Assembly (NCBI RefSeq): GCF_006265165.1
Contig: NZ_VDCH01000004.1
Span: 62,001 to 126,000 of the forward strand
Length of the DNA stretch: 64,000 nt
Direction of reading: 5' to 3'
Source: Chlorobaculum thiosulfatiphilum
GTDB taxonomy: Bacteria > Bacteroidota > Chlorobiia > Chlorobiales > Chlorobiaceae
Under the pieces are notes generated by a model that did no database searches, had not been told where the DNA came from, and saw only the letters and a program-made list of their open reading frames with translations. Positions 1 to 8,271 of this stretch are shown piece by piece; positions within the stretch are counted from its first letter, which is position 1; each line of letters begins with the position of its first letter. The translations under genes were made by a program, and so were the position numbers.

Positions 1-35
1 CGTGCGTTGATCGATCTTATCCGCCCATGGTGCGC

Positions 36-2801
36 TTACCCCGTTGTCCTCAATCCACCGGAAATTGCATTGACCGTGAGCAGCAGTTCCGGGAGCAGCG
101 AATCGGCCAGTTCTTCGTCTCCCGAAGCTTTGGCGGCTCGCCAGCTTTTGAGCAGGTCGATTTGCAAGCGGTGCAGTTTGCCGAGGCCCTCCTGGCGGGT
201 TTCGATGAAGCGGTAAACGTTGAAGTGCTTCTCCCTGAGCGGGCCGCCGTAGATCAGGTCGAGCAGGCGCATCGTGCGGAGGTATTCGGCCTGGATCATA
301 CCGAGCAGGTTTTCGCGGATGGCTCGATCTTCCACCAGCGCGGCGTATTGCTCCATGATCCACGGATCGACCGACAAAATGCTGGTGGCGATGTTGTTTA
401 TAATATAGTGGAACGGCGCCCAGGAGAAGTCGCTTTTGCGCATCACCTCGAAGGTTTCGGGATCGGTGGCGCGAAGCTCTTCGAGCGCCGTGCCTGCGCC
501 GTACCATCCGGAGATGCCGAAGCGGGCCTGGTTCCAACTGAAGACCCACGGGATGGCGCGGAGGTCTTCGAGGCTCTGCCGTCCGGTGCGGCGGGCGGGG
601 CGCGAGCCGATGCGGCTCGATTCGATGATGTCGATCGGCGTAGCCTGGCGGAAGAAGTCGATCAGCCCGTCGGCTTCGATGAGCTGCCGGTAGGCTTTGT
701 TGCTGCTGCGGGCGAGCGTGTCCATCGCCTTTTCGAGCGGGTGCGGGCGGTAGCCCTCCTTGCGGTGGTCGAGCCGCGCTTCGGCGACTCCGGCCAGGAA
801 GAGTTCGAGATTATACGCCGCGCTGATGCGGTTGGCGTATTTCTGCGAAATGGTTTCGCCCTGTTCGGTGACGCGGAGTCCGGCGTCGAGCGAGCCGTGC
901 GGCTGCGCCCGGATGAAGCGGTGGGTCGGCCCCGCCCCGCGGCTGATGCTGCCGCCGCGTCCGTGGAAGAAGAGCACATCGACGCCATGCTTCCGGCCCG
1001 CCTCGATGAGACGCTCTTCGGAGCGGTAGAGGCTCCAGAGGCTTGCGATGATGCCGCCGTCCTTGTTGCTGTCGCTGTAGCCGACCATCACCTGCTGCAC
1101 CGGCTTCTTTCGTCCGTGCAGCTCCTGCTGCAAAGCGATGCTGCGGCGCGTGACCGGGTGCGAGAGGAAGCGGTCGAGAATGTCGTGGCTGCGTTCGAGG
1201 TCGTCGATGGTCTCGAAGAGCGGCACCACCGGAATCGGGCAGGCGTCGCCGTCGCCGTGCGGCGTCATGAGGCCGACCTCGCGGGCGAACAGATAGACGA
1301 CGAGCAGGTCGGAGAGGTTGCGCGTCATGCTGACGATCAGCGAACCGATGCCGTCGGGGCCGAATTGACGGTAGTGGTCGAAGAGCACCCGGTAGCAGGC
1401 GAGCACGGTTTCGGCCTCCGGGCCGGCGTGCATGTCGGGGTGGGTGAAGGGGCGCGGCGAGAGCAGCTCGCGGTCGAGGAACGTGAGACGCTCCTGTTCG
1501 CTCCATTCGGGAAAGCCCTTGCCGTCGAGGCCTGCCGCCGTCATGAGCTGTGCGATGGCGAGGTCGTGGAAGCGGCTGTTCTGGCGGATGTCGAGCCGTC
1601 CGAGGTGAAAGCCGAAGGTCTGCACGATGCGATAGACCGGCGCGACGTCGCCAAGCGCGATGTTCCGAGCGTCGATGGCCGTGAGCGAGGCCATCATCAG
1701 CTCCAGGTCGGCGAGCAGCTCGGCGTGGCGGCGGTAACAGTAGCGCCCGGATTCCGTTGTTCCGTCGAGCGGCGTCGCCCTCTCATCGGGAAGAGCCTCG
1801 ATCATGAGATTGACGAACTGCCGCCACGGTTCATGGAGGTTCCGCTCGAAGGCCGTCAACCCTTCATCGCCGAGTTTGTGGCGCAGCGTCTCCATGCGCT
1901 CCTCCATCGCTCCGGAGGGGGACTGGAAGCGGCCCGAGAGGCTGAGCATGGAGGCGAGCCATTCGAGCTGGCTGCGAACGAGCACGATGGCGTGGCGGCG
2001 CATCTCCCGGAGCGTCTCCCGCGTGGTTTCGGCGGTGACGAGCGGATGCCCGTCGCGGTCGCCGCCGACCCAGCTTCCGAAGCTGAGGCGCGGCAGGTTG
2101 CGCGGATCGGCGGTGATTGCCGGGTCGAATCCGGCCACGTTCCACGCCTTTTCGAGGCGGCTGTCGAGAATGGGCAGAATGTCGGGAAAGATGGTGTGCA
2201 GGTAGTGCAGCACGTTCTGGCGCTCGGTGCTTACCTCGGGTTTTTCGAACAGGATTTCGCCGGTGCGCCAGAGCCGTTCGAGCACCACCTTGATGTCGGC
2301 GCGGATTTTGTCGCGCTCGGCGGGCGTCCACATGCGGTTCTCGCGCTTGACGAGCAACAGGTACAGCTCGCGGTGCTGTTCGAGCACGGTGCGGCGCTTG
2401 GCTTCGGTCGGATGCGCCGTGAGGGTCGGCTCGACCTCGATTTCGGGAAGCTCGGCGGCGATATCGGCTTCGGTGACGCCGAGGCTTTTCAGGTGGCGCA
2501 ACGCCTCGCCCCACAAGCCGCTGAGCGACTCGACTCCCTCGGTGGATTCGAGGCGGCGGCGGTATTGGGCGGCGGAGTTCTCCTCGGCCATGTTGAGGAG
2601 CTGGAAAACGATCGACCAGGCCTGGATGGCGCGTTCGGCCTGGCTGAACTCACGGATCGGCGCGTTGCTCTCGCCGCCGATGTGTTGGGCGAGCGCCTCC
2701 TGGCCGAGACTTTTCAGCACCTCGACGAAGCAGTCGAGCAGGTAGCGGAAATCGAGCGAGGCTTTGTCGAAATCGACGACGCTGGTCGTTGTGGTGATCA
2801 T
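36..2801 (-). CDS. ppc: Phosphoenolpyruvate carboxylase
   Basis: Carboxylates PEP with bicarbonate to oxaloacetate, the anaplerotic and reductive TCA entry in green sulfur bacteria; cytoplasmic. The 921-residue product has the usual family length. It carries the catalytic-histidine motif TAHPTEAKRRTV, the loop FHGRGGSISRGAGP, the segment GYSDSNKDGG, the motif RAIPWVFSWNQ, and a C-terminus ending GGLRTTG. The frame is open up to 2993, but the extra 64 codons encode basic, low-complexity residues unlike the family, so I chose the ATG at 2801 (protein begins MITTTTSVVDFDKASLDF). The gene is transcribed divergently from pscC across about 210 bp that contain a 10-bp inverted repeat. The identification is very secure; the start is probable. 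Confidence 0.96.
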   Translation of the reverse strand: MITTTTSVVDFDKASLDFRYLLDCFVEVLKSLGQEALAQHIGGESNAPIREFSQAERAIQAWSIVFQLLNMAEENSAAQYRRRLESTEGVESLSGLWGEALRHLKSLGVTEADIAAELPEIEVEPTLTAHPTEAKRRTVLEQHRELYLLLVKRENRMWTPAERDKIRADIKVVLERLWRTGEILFEKPEVSTERQNVLHYLHTIFPDILPILDSRLEKAWNVAGFDPAITADPRNLPRLSFGSWVGGDRDGHPLVTAETTRETLREMRRHAIVLVRSQLEWLASMLSLSGRFQSPSGAMEERMETLRHKLGDEGLTAFERNLHEPWRQFVNLMIEALPDERATPLDGTTESGRYCYRRHAELLADLELMMASLTAIDARNIALGDVAPVYRIVQTFGFHLGRLDIRQNSRFHDLAIAQLMTAAGLDGKGFPEWSEQERLTFLDRELLSPRPFTHPDMHAGPEAETVLACYRVLFDHYRQFGPDGIGSLIVSMTRNLSDLLVVYLFAREVGLMTPHGDGDACPIPVVPLFETIDDLERSHDILDRFLSHPVTRRSIALQQELHGRKKPVQQVMVGYSDSNKDGGIIASLWSLYRSEERLIEAGRKHGVDVLFFHGRGGSISRGAGPTHRFIRAQPHGSLDAGLRVTEQGETISQKYANRISAAYNLELFLAGVAEARLDHRKEGYRPHPLEKAMDTLARSSNKAYRQLIEADGLIDFFRQATPIDIIESSRIGSRPARRTGRQSLEDLRAIPWVFSWNQARFGISGWYGAGTALEELRATDPETFEVMRKSDFSWAPFHYIINNIATSILSVDPWIMEQYAALVEDRAIRENLLGMIQAEYLRTMRLLDLIYGGPLREKHFNVYRFIETRQEGLGKLHRLQIDLLKSWRAAKASGDEELADSLLPELLLTVNAISGGLRTTG

Positions 2802-2875
2802 GGTATCGGGACTTCTGGTTGGGCAATGGCTGGTACTTCCATGAAACTTACGCTTCGCGAGGCGGCAAGCAAAAT

Positions 2876-2902
2876 GCCAAATCCAACGTGTCTGGATTTG
2901 GC
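2876..2902. promoter_or_regulatory. Inverted repeat in the ppc-pscC divergent promoter region
   Basis: A perfect 10-bp inverted repeat (GCCAAATCCA, 7-nt spacer, TGGATTTGGC) lies about 75 bp upstream of the ppc start and 110 bp upstream of pscC. It has no T-run, so it does not look like a terminator. Placement between divergent carbon-fixation and reaction-centre genes suggests an operator or an mRNA leader structure. The role is inferred from position only. Confidence 0.4.
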
Positions 2903-3010
2903 GATAATGTTTGACGCTTTTTAGGCTTAAATGTTTGTCCCCTTTGCCAATAATGCTTATCTTTCTCAATAAATTCTTAAAAGCGGCTAACACCTAATCC
3001 ATTACCTGTC

Positions 3011-3631
3011 ATGGACAACAAGTCAAACGGTAAGCTTATTGCTCTTGCAGTAGGCGGGGCTGTCTTAATGGGAGCTTTGTTTTTCTCCGTATCATTTCTG
3101 ACTGGCTACGCTCCGGCGCCGAATTCTATTCCTGCTCTGGTTCCGCTGAAGTCATTCATGGGATGGTTCCTCCTCATTTTCTGCGCTTCTCTCATTATCA
3201 TGGGTCTTGGCAAGATGTCCGGAGCCATCAGCGACAAGTGGTTCCTGAGCTTCCCGCTGAGCATTTTCGTGATCGTCATGGTGATGTTCTTCAGCCTCAG
3301 GCTTTACTGGGAGGGAGGACGTACCACTACGCTGGACGGAAAGTCCATCCGCAGCGTCGAGCAACTCAGCGAATTCCTCAACAAGCCGGCTGCCACGAGC
3401 GACATCGCTCCGGCTCCCGAAGGTTTCGATTTCAATGCCGCCAAGGAGCTTGTTGACGCACGGTGCAACAAGTGCCATACCCTCGACTCCGTCGCCGATC
3501 TGTTCCGCACCAAGTACAAGAAGACTGGTCAGGTCAAGCTGATCGTCAAGCGTATGCAGGGCTTCCCCGGAGCGGGCATTTCCGATGCCGAGGTCGATCC
3601 CATCAGCGTCTGGCTCAACGAGAAGTTCTGA
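3011..3631 (+). CDS. pscC: Photosystem P840 reaction-centre cytochrome c (PscC, cytochrome c-551/cz)
   Basis: Monoheme cytochrome that donates electrons to P840 in the type I reaction centre of green sulfur bacteria. The 206-residue protein has three hydrophobic segments (about residues 10-31, 49-67 and 81-99), then a hydrophilic linker and a C-terminal heme domain. The heme motif CNKCH is at 152-156, and Met182 in VKRMQGFPGAG is a candidate sixth ligand. Three N-terminal membrane helices followed by a soluble class I-like heme domain is the characteristic PscC layout and marks the host as Chlorobi. It is monocistronic, divergent from ppc and convergent with queF. I am very confident of the family. 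Confidence 0.95.
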   Translation: MDNKSNGKLIALAVGGAVLMGALFFSVSFLTGYAPAPNSIPALVPLKSFMGWFLLIFCASLIIMGLGKMSGAISDKWFLSFPLSIFVIVMVMFFSLRLYWEGGRTTTLDGKSIRSVEQLSEFLNKPAATSDIAPAPEGFDFNAAKELVDARCNKCHTLDSVADLFRTKYKKTGQVKLIVKRMQGFPGAGISDAEVDPISVWLNEKF

Positions 3632-3670
3632 TTCCGTATGGAGTTCAGAACAGAGGTTTCATCTCAGCAG

Positions 3671-3690
3671 CGCCCCGGATTTCCGGGGCG
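3671..3690. terminator. Hairpin between convergent pscC and queF
   Basis: CGCCCCGG, a 4-nt loop, then CCGGGGCG form a strong GC stem 40 bp after the pscC stop and 17 bp from the queF stop. Only a weak T-rich tract follows on the plus strand. It probably terminates pscC and may act in both directions. Confidence 0.55.
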
Positions 3691-3707
3691 TTCTGCATTG
3701 GAGGGGG

Positions 3708-4061
3708 TTACTCTTCGCTCTTGCTGTAGCTGACCGTTACGGTTTCGGTGATGCCGCCCCTGGCGTTCCAGTCGGTTCTGACGGTCATCTTCTTTGGCTG
3801 GCAGGCTTCGACCAGGTCGTCGAGAATCCGGTTGGTGATGTTTTCGTAGAAGATTCCGGCATTGCGGAATTCGAGGAAGTAGTATTTGAGCGACTTCAGC
3901 TCGATGCAACTTTTGTCGGGCACGTAATTCACGGTGATCGTGCCGAAGTCGGGCAGGCCGGTTTTCGGGCAGACCGAGGTGAATTCGGGGTTGACGATCT
4001 CGATGGTGTAGTCCCTTCCGGGATAGGTGTTGTCGAAAACTTCGATGATCTCTTTTTTCAT
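3708..4061 (-). CDS. queF: NADPH-dependent 7-cyano-7-deazaguanine reductase
   Basis: Reduces preQ0 to preQ1 in queuosine biosynthesis; cytoplasmic. The 117-residue product is the short, unimodular QueF type. The thioimide-forming cysteine is Cys31 in FTSVCPKTGLPDFGT, with Asp38 following, and the family motif reads ELKSLKYYFLEFRN (about 54-67). The frame is open to 4166, but the upstream residues are hydrophobic and unlike QueF, so the ATG at 4061 (MKKEIIEVFD) is preferred. It is divergent from the methyltransferase gene at 4169. Confidence 0.95.
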   Translation of the reverse strand: MKKEIIEVFDNTYPGRDYTIEIVNPEFTSVCPKTGLPDFGTITVNYVPDKSCIELKSLKYYFLEFRNAGIFYENITNRILDDLVEACQPKKMTVRTDWNARGGITETVTVSYSKSEE

Positions 4062-4168
4062 AGATTTTACCGTATGGTTTGAAGTGGTTCTCGATAGCGC
4101 TGCAAAATAGAAAACGGAAGCGATATTCATTAAATTCGTGACGATATTTACCATCAGGAGTTTCATTC

Positions 4169-4903
4169 ATGCCTTTTGAAAGATACATGGCGCCGGTGTC
4201 CGGGAGTTCGGACGCGGCCATTGAAGAAGAACTGATCCGACTGCGCACGGAACTTGATTCCGAGTACGACCTGCGCGAGGTTGCCCACCGTTTCGGCCAG
4301 AGCGATTTCACCTTTTTGAGCGTACTCGACAGTTACGCTCTTCTCGATCGCATCGATCCCGCAGAGTTCGTGAAGGACGAGCAGATGCCTTACTGGGCGG
4401 AGATATGGCCCGCCGCAGTGACGCTCTCTCGCCAAATCGTCGAGACCGGTGAGCTTGCCGGAAAGTCGGTGCTCGAACTCGGGGCCGGTGTCGGCATGGC
4501 GAGCATCGCCGCCGCCAGGAGCGGCGCTCGCGTACTCTGTACCGATTACTCGACCGAGGCGCTGCGGTTCGTCGCCTACAACGCGATGCTAAACCGCGTC
4601 GCGCTCGATACCTGCCGCCTCGACTGGCGCATGGTCAAGGGGAACGAGAAGTTCGATGCCGTGATTGCCGCCGACGTCCTCTACGAGCGGGTCAATTTGC
4701 TGCCCATCGTTACGGCCATCGACGCGCTGCTCGCTCCCGGCGGAGCGGCTTTTATCGCCGATCCTCGTCGTCGGCTTGCCGATCAGTTTCTCGAACTGGT
4801 GCATGAGAATGGATTCGAAGTCGCCGAGACGCGCATGTTCGACGCCGATGGCGACCAGACGGTGGCCGTGACGATTTACAAAATGCAACGGGCGAAGGTA
4901 TGA
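4169..4903 (+). CDS. Class I SAM-dependent methyltransferase (METTL21/nicotinamide N-methyltransferase-like)
   Basis: A 244-residue cytoplasmic protein with a SAM-binding motif I, VLELGAGVGMAS, near residues 104-115. It is preceded by PYWAEIWPAA, which is typical of the lysine/nicotinamide methyltransferase-like group (PF10294-like), and followed by the acidic motif LCTDYS and a motif IV-like AVIAADVLYE. The N-terminal 80 residues are acidic and helical. An AGGAG ribosome site lies 8 nt before the ATG. It is the first gene of a three-gene operon with 4-nt overlaps into the DUF4905 gene and xerC. The substrate is unknown; a protein lysine is the usual target of the family. Confidence 0.8.
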   Translation: MPFERYMAPVSGSSDAAIEEELIRLRTELDSEYDLREVAHRFGQSDFTFLSVLDSYALLDRIDPAEFVKDEQMPYWAEIWPAAVTLSRQIVETGELAGKSVLELGAGVGMASIAAARSGARVLCTDYSTEALRFVAYNAMLNRVALDTCRLDWRMVKGNEKFDAVIAADVLYERVNLLPIVTAIDALLAPGGAAFIADPRRRLADQFLELVHENGFEVAETRMFDADGDQTVAVTIYKMQRAKV

Positions 4904-5736
4904 ACACTGAAGTTTCAGGGCAGCCAGAAGCCGGAACGCAGTGGTCGTGGAGCGGCGGCAACGGCGCGCTCATCTGGCAACTGATGTTCGGCGACGAAAC
5001 GGTGATGGGCATCAAGCGTTTTCCGCGGGAGCGCAAGGCGGCGTTCTTCTGCCTCGAATCCTCCACGGGCCGTGTGCTGTGCGACGATTTCGTGCTGACC
5101 GCCGGGGGCGAAAACGCGGCTCCGGTTGGCGATGGCTGGATGATCGGGCTTGAAACGGTTCACGGCGGTTTGCTTTTCTGCCACACTTATCAGCAGGGAA
5201 GTCCGGAGCACCAAGGCATTTGGGCGCTCGATCTTCCGGCAGGGCGCGTCGCCTGGAGTCGTCCCGATCTCGTGTTCACGGCTAATCTCGGCGACGCATT
5301 TCTCGCCTACCGTTCACTCGTCTTCGCGGGGTTTCCCGAGCGGGACTATTTCCTGATCGATCCCTTGACCGGTCGTGAACTCGAACACTTCGGCACGGCG
5401 CACGAGCGTCCCAACCGGCTCCGCGACGCGGCGCAAAGCGAAGAGGAGCGCCAGGGCATCCTTCTGCCCGACGTCGTTTTCGATGGGCCTGGTCACGTCG
5501 AGCGCATCGAAAGCGGCGCGACGAGCGTCACGGTGCGCCACCGGATGGAGAGCGGCGCGGAGGGGCTTCCCAGCTGGGTCTCCGCGCTGAGCGTCACCGG
5601 AGGTGATCGGCTTGTTCATGAAGAGGTAATGGCTTCCGGGGAACCGATGCCGGTTTTCAACAGTTTTCTCATCAAAGACCACCGGTTGTATTACATCAAA
5701 GAGAGAGAACGCCTCGTCAGTCTGGTTATCTCATGA
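4900..5736 (+). CDS. DUF4905-family protein of unknown function
   Basis: A 278-residue cytoplasmic protein without signal peptide or membrane helices. I match it by memory to the DUF4905 family, which I know mainly from Bacteroidetes/Chlorobi. The composition (many beta-strand-like stretches ending in G/D turns, such as GDGWMIGLETVHGGLLF and YFLIDPLTGREL) suggests a WD40-like or beta-propeller fold, but no catalytic motif is visible. The start codon overlaps the methyltransferase stop (ATGA) and its own stop overlaps the xerC start, so translation is coupled. No function should be assigned. Confidence 0.7.
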   Translation: MNTEVSGQPEAGTQWSWSGGNGALIWQLMFGDETVMGIKRFPRERKAAFFCLESSTGRVLCDDFVLTAGGENAAPVGDGWMIGLETVHGGLLFCHTYQQGSPEHQGIWALDLPAGRVAWSRPDLVFTANLGDAFLAYRSLVFAGFPERDYFLIDPLTGRELEHFGTAHERPNRLRDAAQSEEERQGILLPDVVFDGPGHVERIESGATSVTVRHRMESGAEGLPSWVSALSVTGGDRLVHEEVMASGEPMPVFNSFLIKDHRLYYIKERERLVSLVIS

Positions 5737-6743
5737 AGAGAAGCACCCCTGCTCGATTCCCGAAAAAAGAGGTCGCCAGTTGCCGGTGGCTCGATGCGTT
5801 TCTCGCGTATCTCCAGTCCGCCCGCAACGTCTCGCCCAGAACGGTGACGGCCTATACGACCGACCTGATACAGTTTTTTGAATTCCTGAAGGATGAAGGT
5901 CGTCTCGACGATCTTGCCGCCGTCGATCCGGAGCTGGTCGAGGCGCCCGATGTGCGGCATTTCATGGGCCACCAGCTTGATGGTGGAGTCAAGCCTCGCT
6001 CGATTGCCCGCAAGCTCGCCTCGATCAAAAGCTTTTACCGATACTTGCTCGATACCGGAAAGATCGAGCGCTCTCCGCTTTCGCTGGTTCTGACGCCAAG
6101 GCTCGATCGGAAGATGCCCGAATTCCTGAGCGAAGACGAGGCATCGCGGCTTTTCGATCAGCTCGCTCCGTCTGCTCAACAGTCTATCGGCAAGGAGGAG
6201 GGGCGGAAGGCCGGGGAACAGAAGTTCGAACTGGCAAGAGACCGGGCGGTTCTCGAAGTGCTCTACGGCTGCGGCCTGCGCCTTTCGGAGCTGACAGGTC
6301 TGGAAACCGCCGATGTCGATCTCGCGCACGGCTATCTGAAAGTTACCGGAAAGGGGCGCAAACAGCGGATCGTGCCACTCGGAGAACCTGCCGCCGTGGC
6401 GCTCAGAAATTATTTTGAAGTCCGGCGAAACTTCTTTAGAATATCAAGAGAGGGGGCTGGCGAGGCTTCAAAAGTCTTCGTAACGGCAAAAGGCAGACAG
6501 ATTTATCCCATGCTTGTGCAGAGAATGACAAAGCGGTATCTCTCACCGGTTACCGAATCGGAAAAGAAAAACCCCCACATGCTCCGGCACACCTTTGCAA
6601 CGCACATGCTCAACGGCGGCGCGGACCTGAAAAGCGTCAGCGAAATGCTTGGCCACAGCAGTCTGACGACCACGGAGCTTTACACCCATGTGACGTTCAA
6701 CAGGCTGAAGGAAGCGTACGCCAAAGCTCATCCGAGGGCCTGA
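5733..6743 (+). CDS. xerC: Site-specific tyrosine recombinase (XerC/XerD type)
   Basis: Resolves chromosome dimers at dif by strand exchange. The 336-residue protein has an N-terminal SAM-like DNA-binding domain (about 15-120) and a C-terminal catalytic domain. All catalytic residues are present: Arg183 (GCGLRLSEL), Lys207 (TGKGRKQR), His282 and Arg285 (HMLRHTFATH), His308 (LGHSSLTTTELY) and Tyr317. It is somewhat longer than Escherichia coli XerC (about 300) because of a charged insert around 150-167. Position as last gene of an operon and absence of phage genes favour the housekeeping Xer over a phage integrase. XerC versus XerD cannot be decided here. Confidence 0.9.
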   Translation: MKRSTPARFPKKEVASCRWLDAFLAYLQSARNVSPRTVTAYTTDLIQFFEFLKDEGRLDDLAAVDPELVEAPDVRHFMGHQLDGGVKPRSIARKLASIKSFYRYLLDTGKIERSPLSLVLTPRLDRKMPEFLSEDEASRLFDQLAPSAQQSIGKEEGRKAGEQKFELARDRAVLEVLYGCGLRLSELTGLETADVDLAHGYLKVTGKGRKQRIVPLGEPAAVALRNYFEVRRNFFRISREGAGEASKVFVTAKGRQIYPMLVQRMTKRYLSPVTESEKKNPHMLRHTFATHMLNGGADLKSVSEMLGHSSLTTTELYTHVTFNRLKEAYAKAHPRA

Positions 6744-6838
6744 TTTTCAGCAATTACCGGCATATGCCTCAAAGAAAGGCATGAACAATGTCGGCCCTGT
6801 TCTTTCAAAGTATTTCAACTCTTTCAAGGGAGGCAGGT

Positions 6839-7165
6839 ATGACAAACTCAGTTACCGGTGATGCGGTTACCGTCAAGGTTACTCTTCGTCATTCCAACAA
6901 TCACGGAAGCATAGAAGACTACGCGCGTGATGCGGCTTCGGGACTTTTGAAGTTTTATGCAGGTGCGTTCCATTGCCATGTCATTCTCGATCATCAGAAA
7001 AATGATCATGACCAGAACAAGCTGGCCGAAATCACCGTTCATGTGCCCCAGCACGATTTCGTGGCCAGAGAGTCGGCGCCTACCTATGAACAGGCGATAG
7101 ACAACTGTATCGATGTCCTGGAACGGCAGCTCAAGAAATTCAAGGAAAAGCAAAAGAACATCTGA
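6839..7165 (+). CDS. hpf: Ribosome hibernation-promoting factor (HPF/RaiA family, short form)
   Basis: Binds the 30S decoding region and inactivates ribosomes in stationary phase. The 108-residue product matches the short HPF/YfiA class. It has a family-type N-terminus (VTVKVTLRHSNNHGSIEDYARD), an HDFVARESAPTYEQAID segment, and a basic lysine-rich tail. The frame is open from 6788, but AGGGAGG just upstream favours the ATG at 6839. It precedes hprK, an hpf-hprK adjacency like that seen in proteobacterial rpoN clusters, and a 14-bp palindrome separates the two. Confidence 0.88.
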   Translation: MTNSVTGDAVTVKVTLRHSNNHGSIEDYARDAASGLLKFYAGAFHCHVILDHQKNDHDQNKLAEITVHVPQHDFVARESAPTYEQAIDNCIDVLERQLKKFKEKQKNI

Positions 7166-7176
7166 AATATGTCGTT

Positions 7177-7206
7177 GTAACAGGGTCAGCAAGCTGACCC
7201 TGTTAC
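7177..7206. repeat. Perfect 14-bp palindrome between hpf and hprK
   Basis: GTAACAGGGTCAGC, a 2-nt loop, then the exact reverse complement, 12 bp after the hpf stop and 36 bp before the hprK start. No T-run follows on either strand, so a simple intrinsic terminator is unlikely. It could be an attenuator, an RNA-processing hairpin or an operator. Confidence 0.75.
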
Positions 7207-7242
7207 GGTATGGGGCTTCCAGAACACCATGATCCGCCGAGC

Positions 7243-8271
7243 ATGAATTTTGACCAGAAGGGCCTGAAGAAGCGATCGATCACGGTCGCCTATTTTTTTG
7301 AAAACATTCAGAAGCGATTCGATATCAAGTTCCGGCCTCTCAACGAGGTCGATGGCCAGAAACGGCGCATCCATGAACGCGATCTCCATCGTCCCGGCCT
7401 GGCCATAACGGGCTTCACCAAACTGTTTACCTACAAGCGGGTACAGATTCTCGGCAACACCGAAACGCGCTACCTGAACCATTTGTCGCCGGAGCAGCGC
7501 CGGTCGGCTTTCGCCGAGTTCGTCAAGTTCAGGATGCCGTGCATCATTCTGACCAGCAACAACAAGCTCGATCAGGAACTGATCGACATGGCCACCAGCG
7601 CCGGGATTCCGGTGTTCATCACGCGGTGCTCATCGACCAAGACCATCTATCACATCACCGATTTTCTCGATGAAGAGTTCTCGCTCTACCAGCAGTACCA
7701 CGGCTCGATGATCGATGTCTATGGCGTCGGCGTGCTCCTGACCGGCAAAAGCGGTCTCGGCAAGTCGGAAATCGCGCTCGATCTGGTCGAACGGGGTCAC
7801 GGCCTGGTGGCTGACGACGTCGTGGTTGTCAAGCGCAAGGGAGAGACCAAGACGCTGGTTGCGTCGCGCAACAATATCATCGACCACTTCATGGAAATTC
7901 GCGGTCTTGGCGTCGTCGATGTGCGAGCCAACTTCGGCATCCGGGCGATTCGCGATTCCAGGGAGGTGCAGGTGGTTGTCGAGCTGCTCGAATGGAGCCG
8001 GGAGGTCGAATACGAACGGCTCGGACTCGACCAGAAAACGGTTAAACTTCTCGGCGTCGATTTGCCGCTGGCGCAGCTTCCGATCTTTCCCGGCAAGAAC
8101 ATCACGGTCATCATCGAGGTGGTTGCGCTCAACTTTCTCCTCAAGCGTTACGCCGGATACGTGCCTGCCGAAGCGCTGACCGAGAGGATACGCAACGTTA
8201 TCAACAAGGATCGCGCCGAAGCGCCCGTTCCGACAATCATTTCCGAAGAGTATGATGATGAAAACGAATAA
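7243..8271 (+). CDS. hprK: HPr kinase/phosphorylase
   Basis: Phosphorylates HPr on a serine and reverses the reaction. The 342-residue product has an N-terminal MurF-like domain and a C-terminal kinase domain with Walker A GKSGLGKS (168-175). The family segment IRGLGVVDVRANFGIRAI follows. A start at 7210 is possible, but MNFDQKGLKKRSITV at 7243 matches the usual family N-terminus. It follows hpf, and its end overlaps the next gene by 20 nt. No PTS enzyme genes are visible in the window, so the physiological target is open. Confidence 0.92.
   Translation: MNFDQKGLKKRSITVAYFFENIQKRFDIKFRPLNEVDGQKRRIHERDLHRPGLAITGFTKLFTYKRVQILGNTETRYLNHLSPEQRRSAFAEFVKFRMPCIILTSNNKLDQELIDMATSAGIPVFITRCSSTKTIYHITDFLDEEFSLYQQYHGSMIDVYGVGVLLTGKSGLGKSEIALDLVERGHGLVADDVVVVKRKGETKTLVASRNNIIDHFMEIRGLGVVDVRANFGIRAIRDSREVQVVVELLEWSREVEYERLGLDQKTVKLLGVDLPLAQLPIFPGKNITVIIEVVALNFLLKRYAGYVPAEALTERIRNVINKDRAEAPVPTIISEEYDDENE

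Noticed and set aside
27-2924. 965-codon open frame on the plus strand opposite ppc
   Set aside because: Shadow of ppc produced by GC-rich codon bias; composition is Arg/Ala/Glu/Val-rich with no domain, while the minus strand encodes a clear PEP carboxylase.
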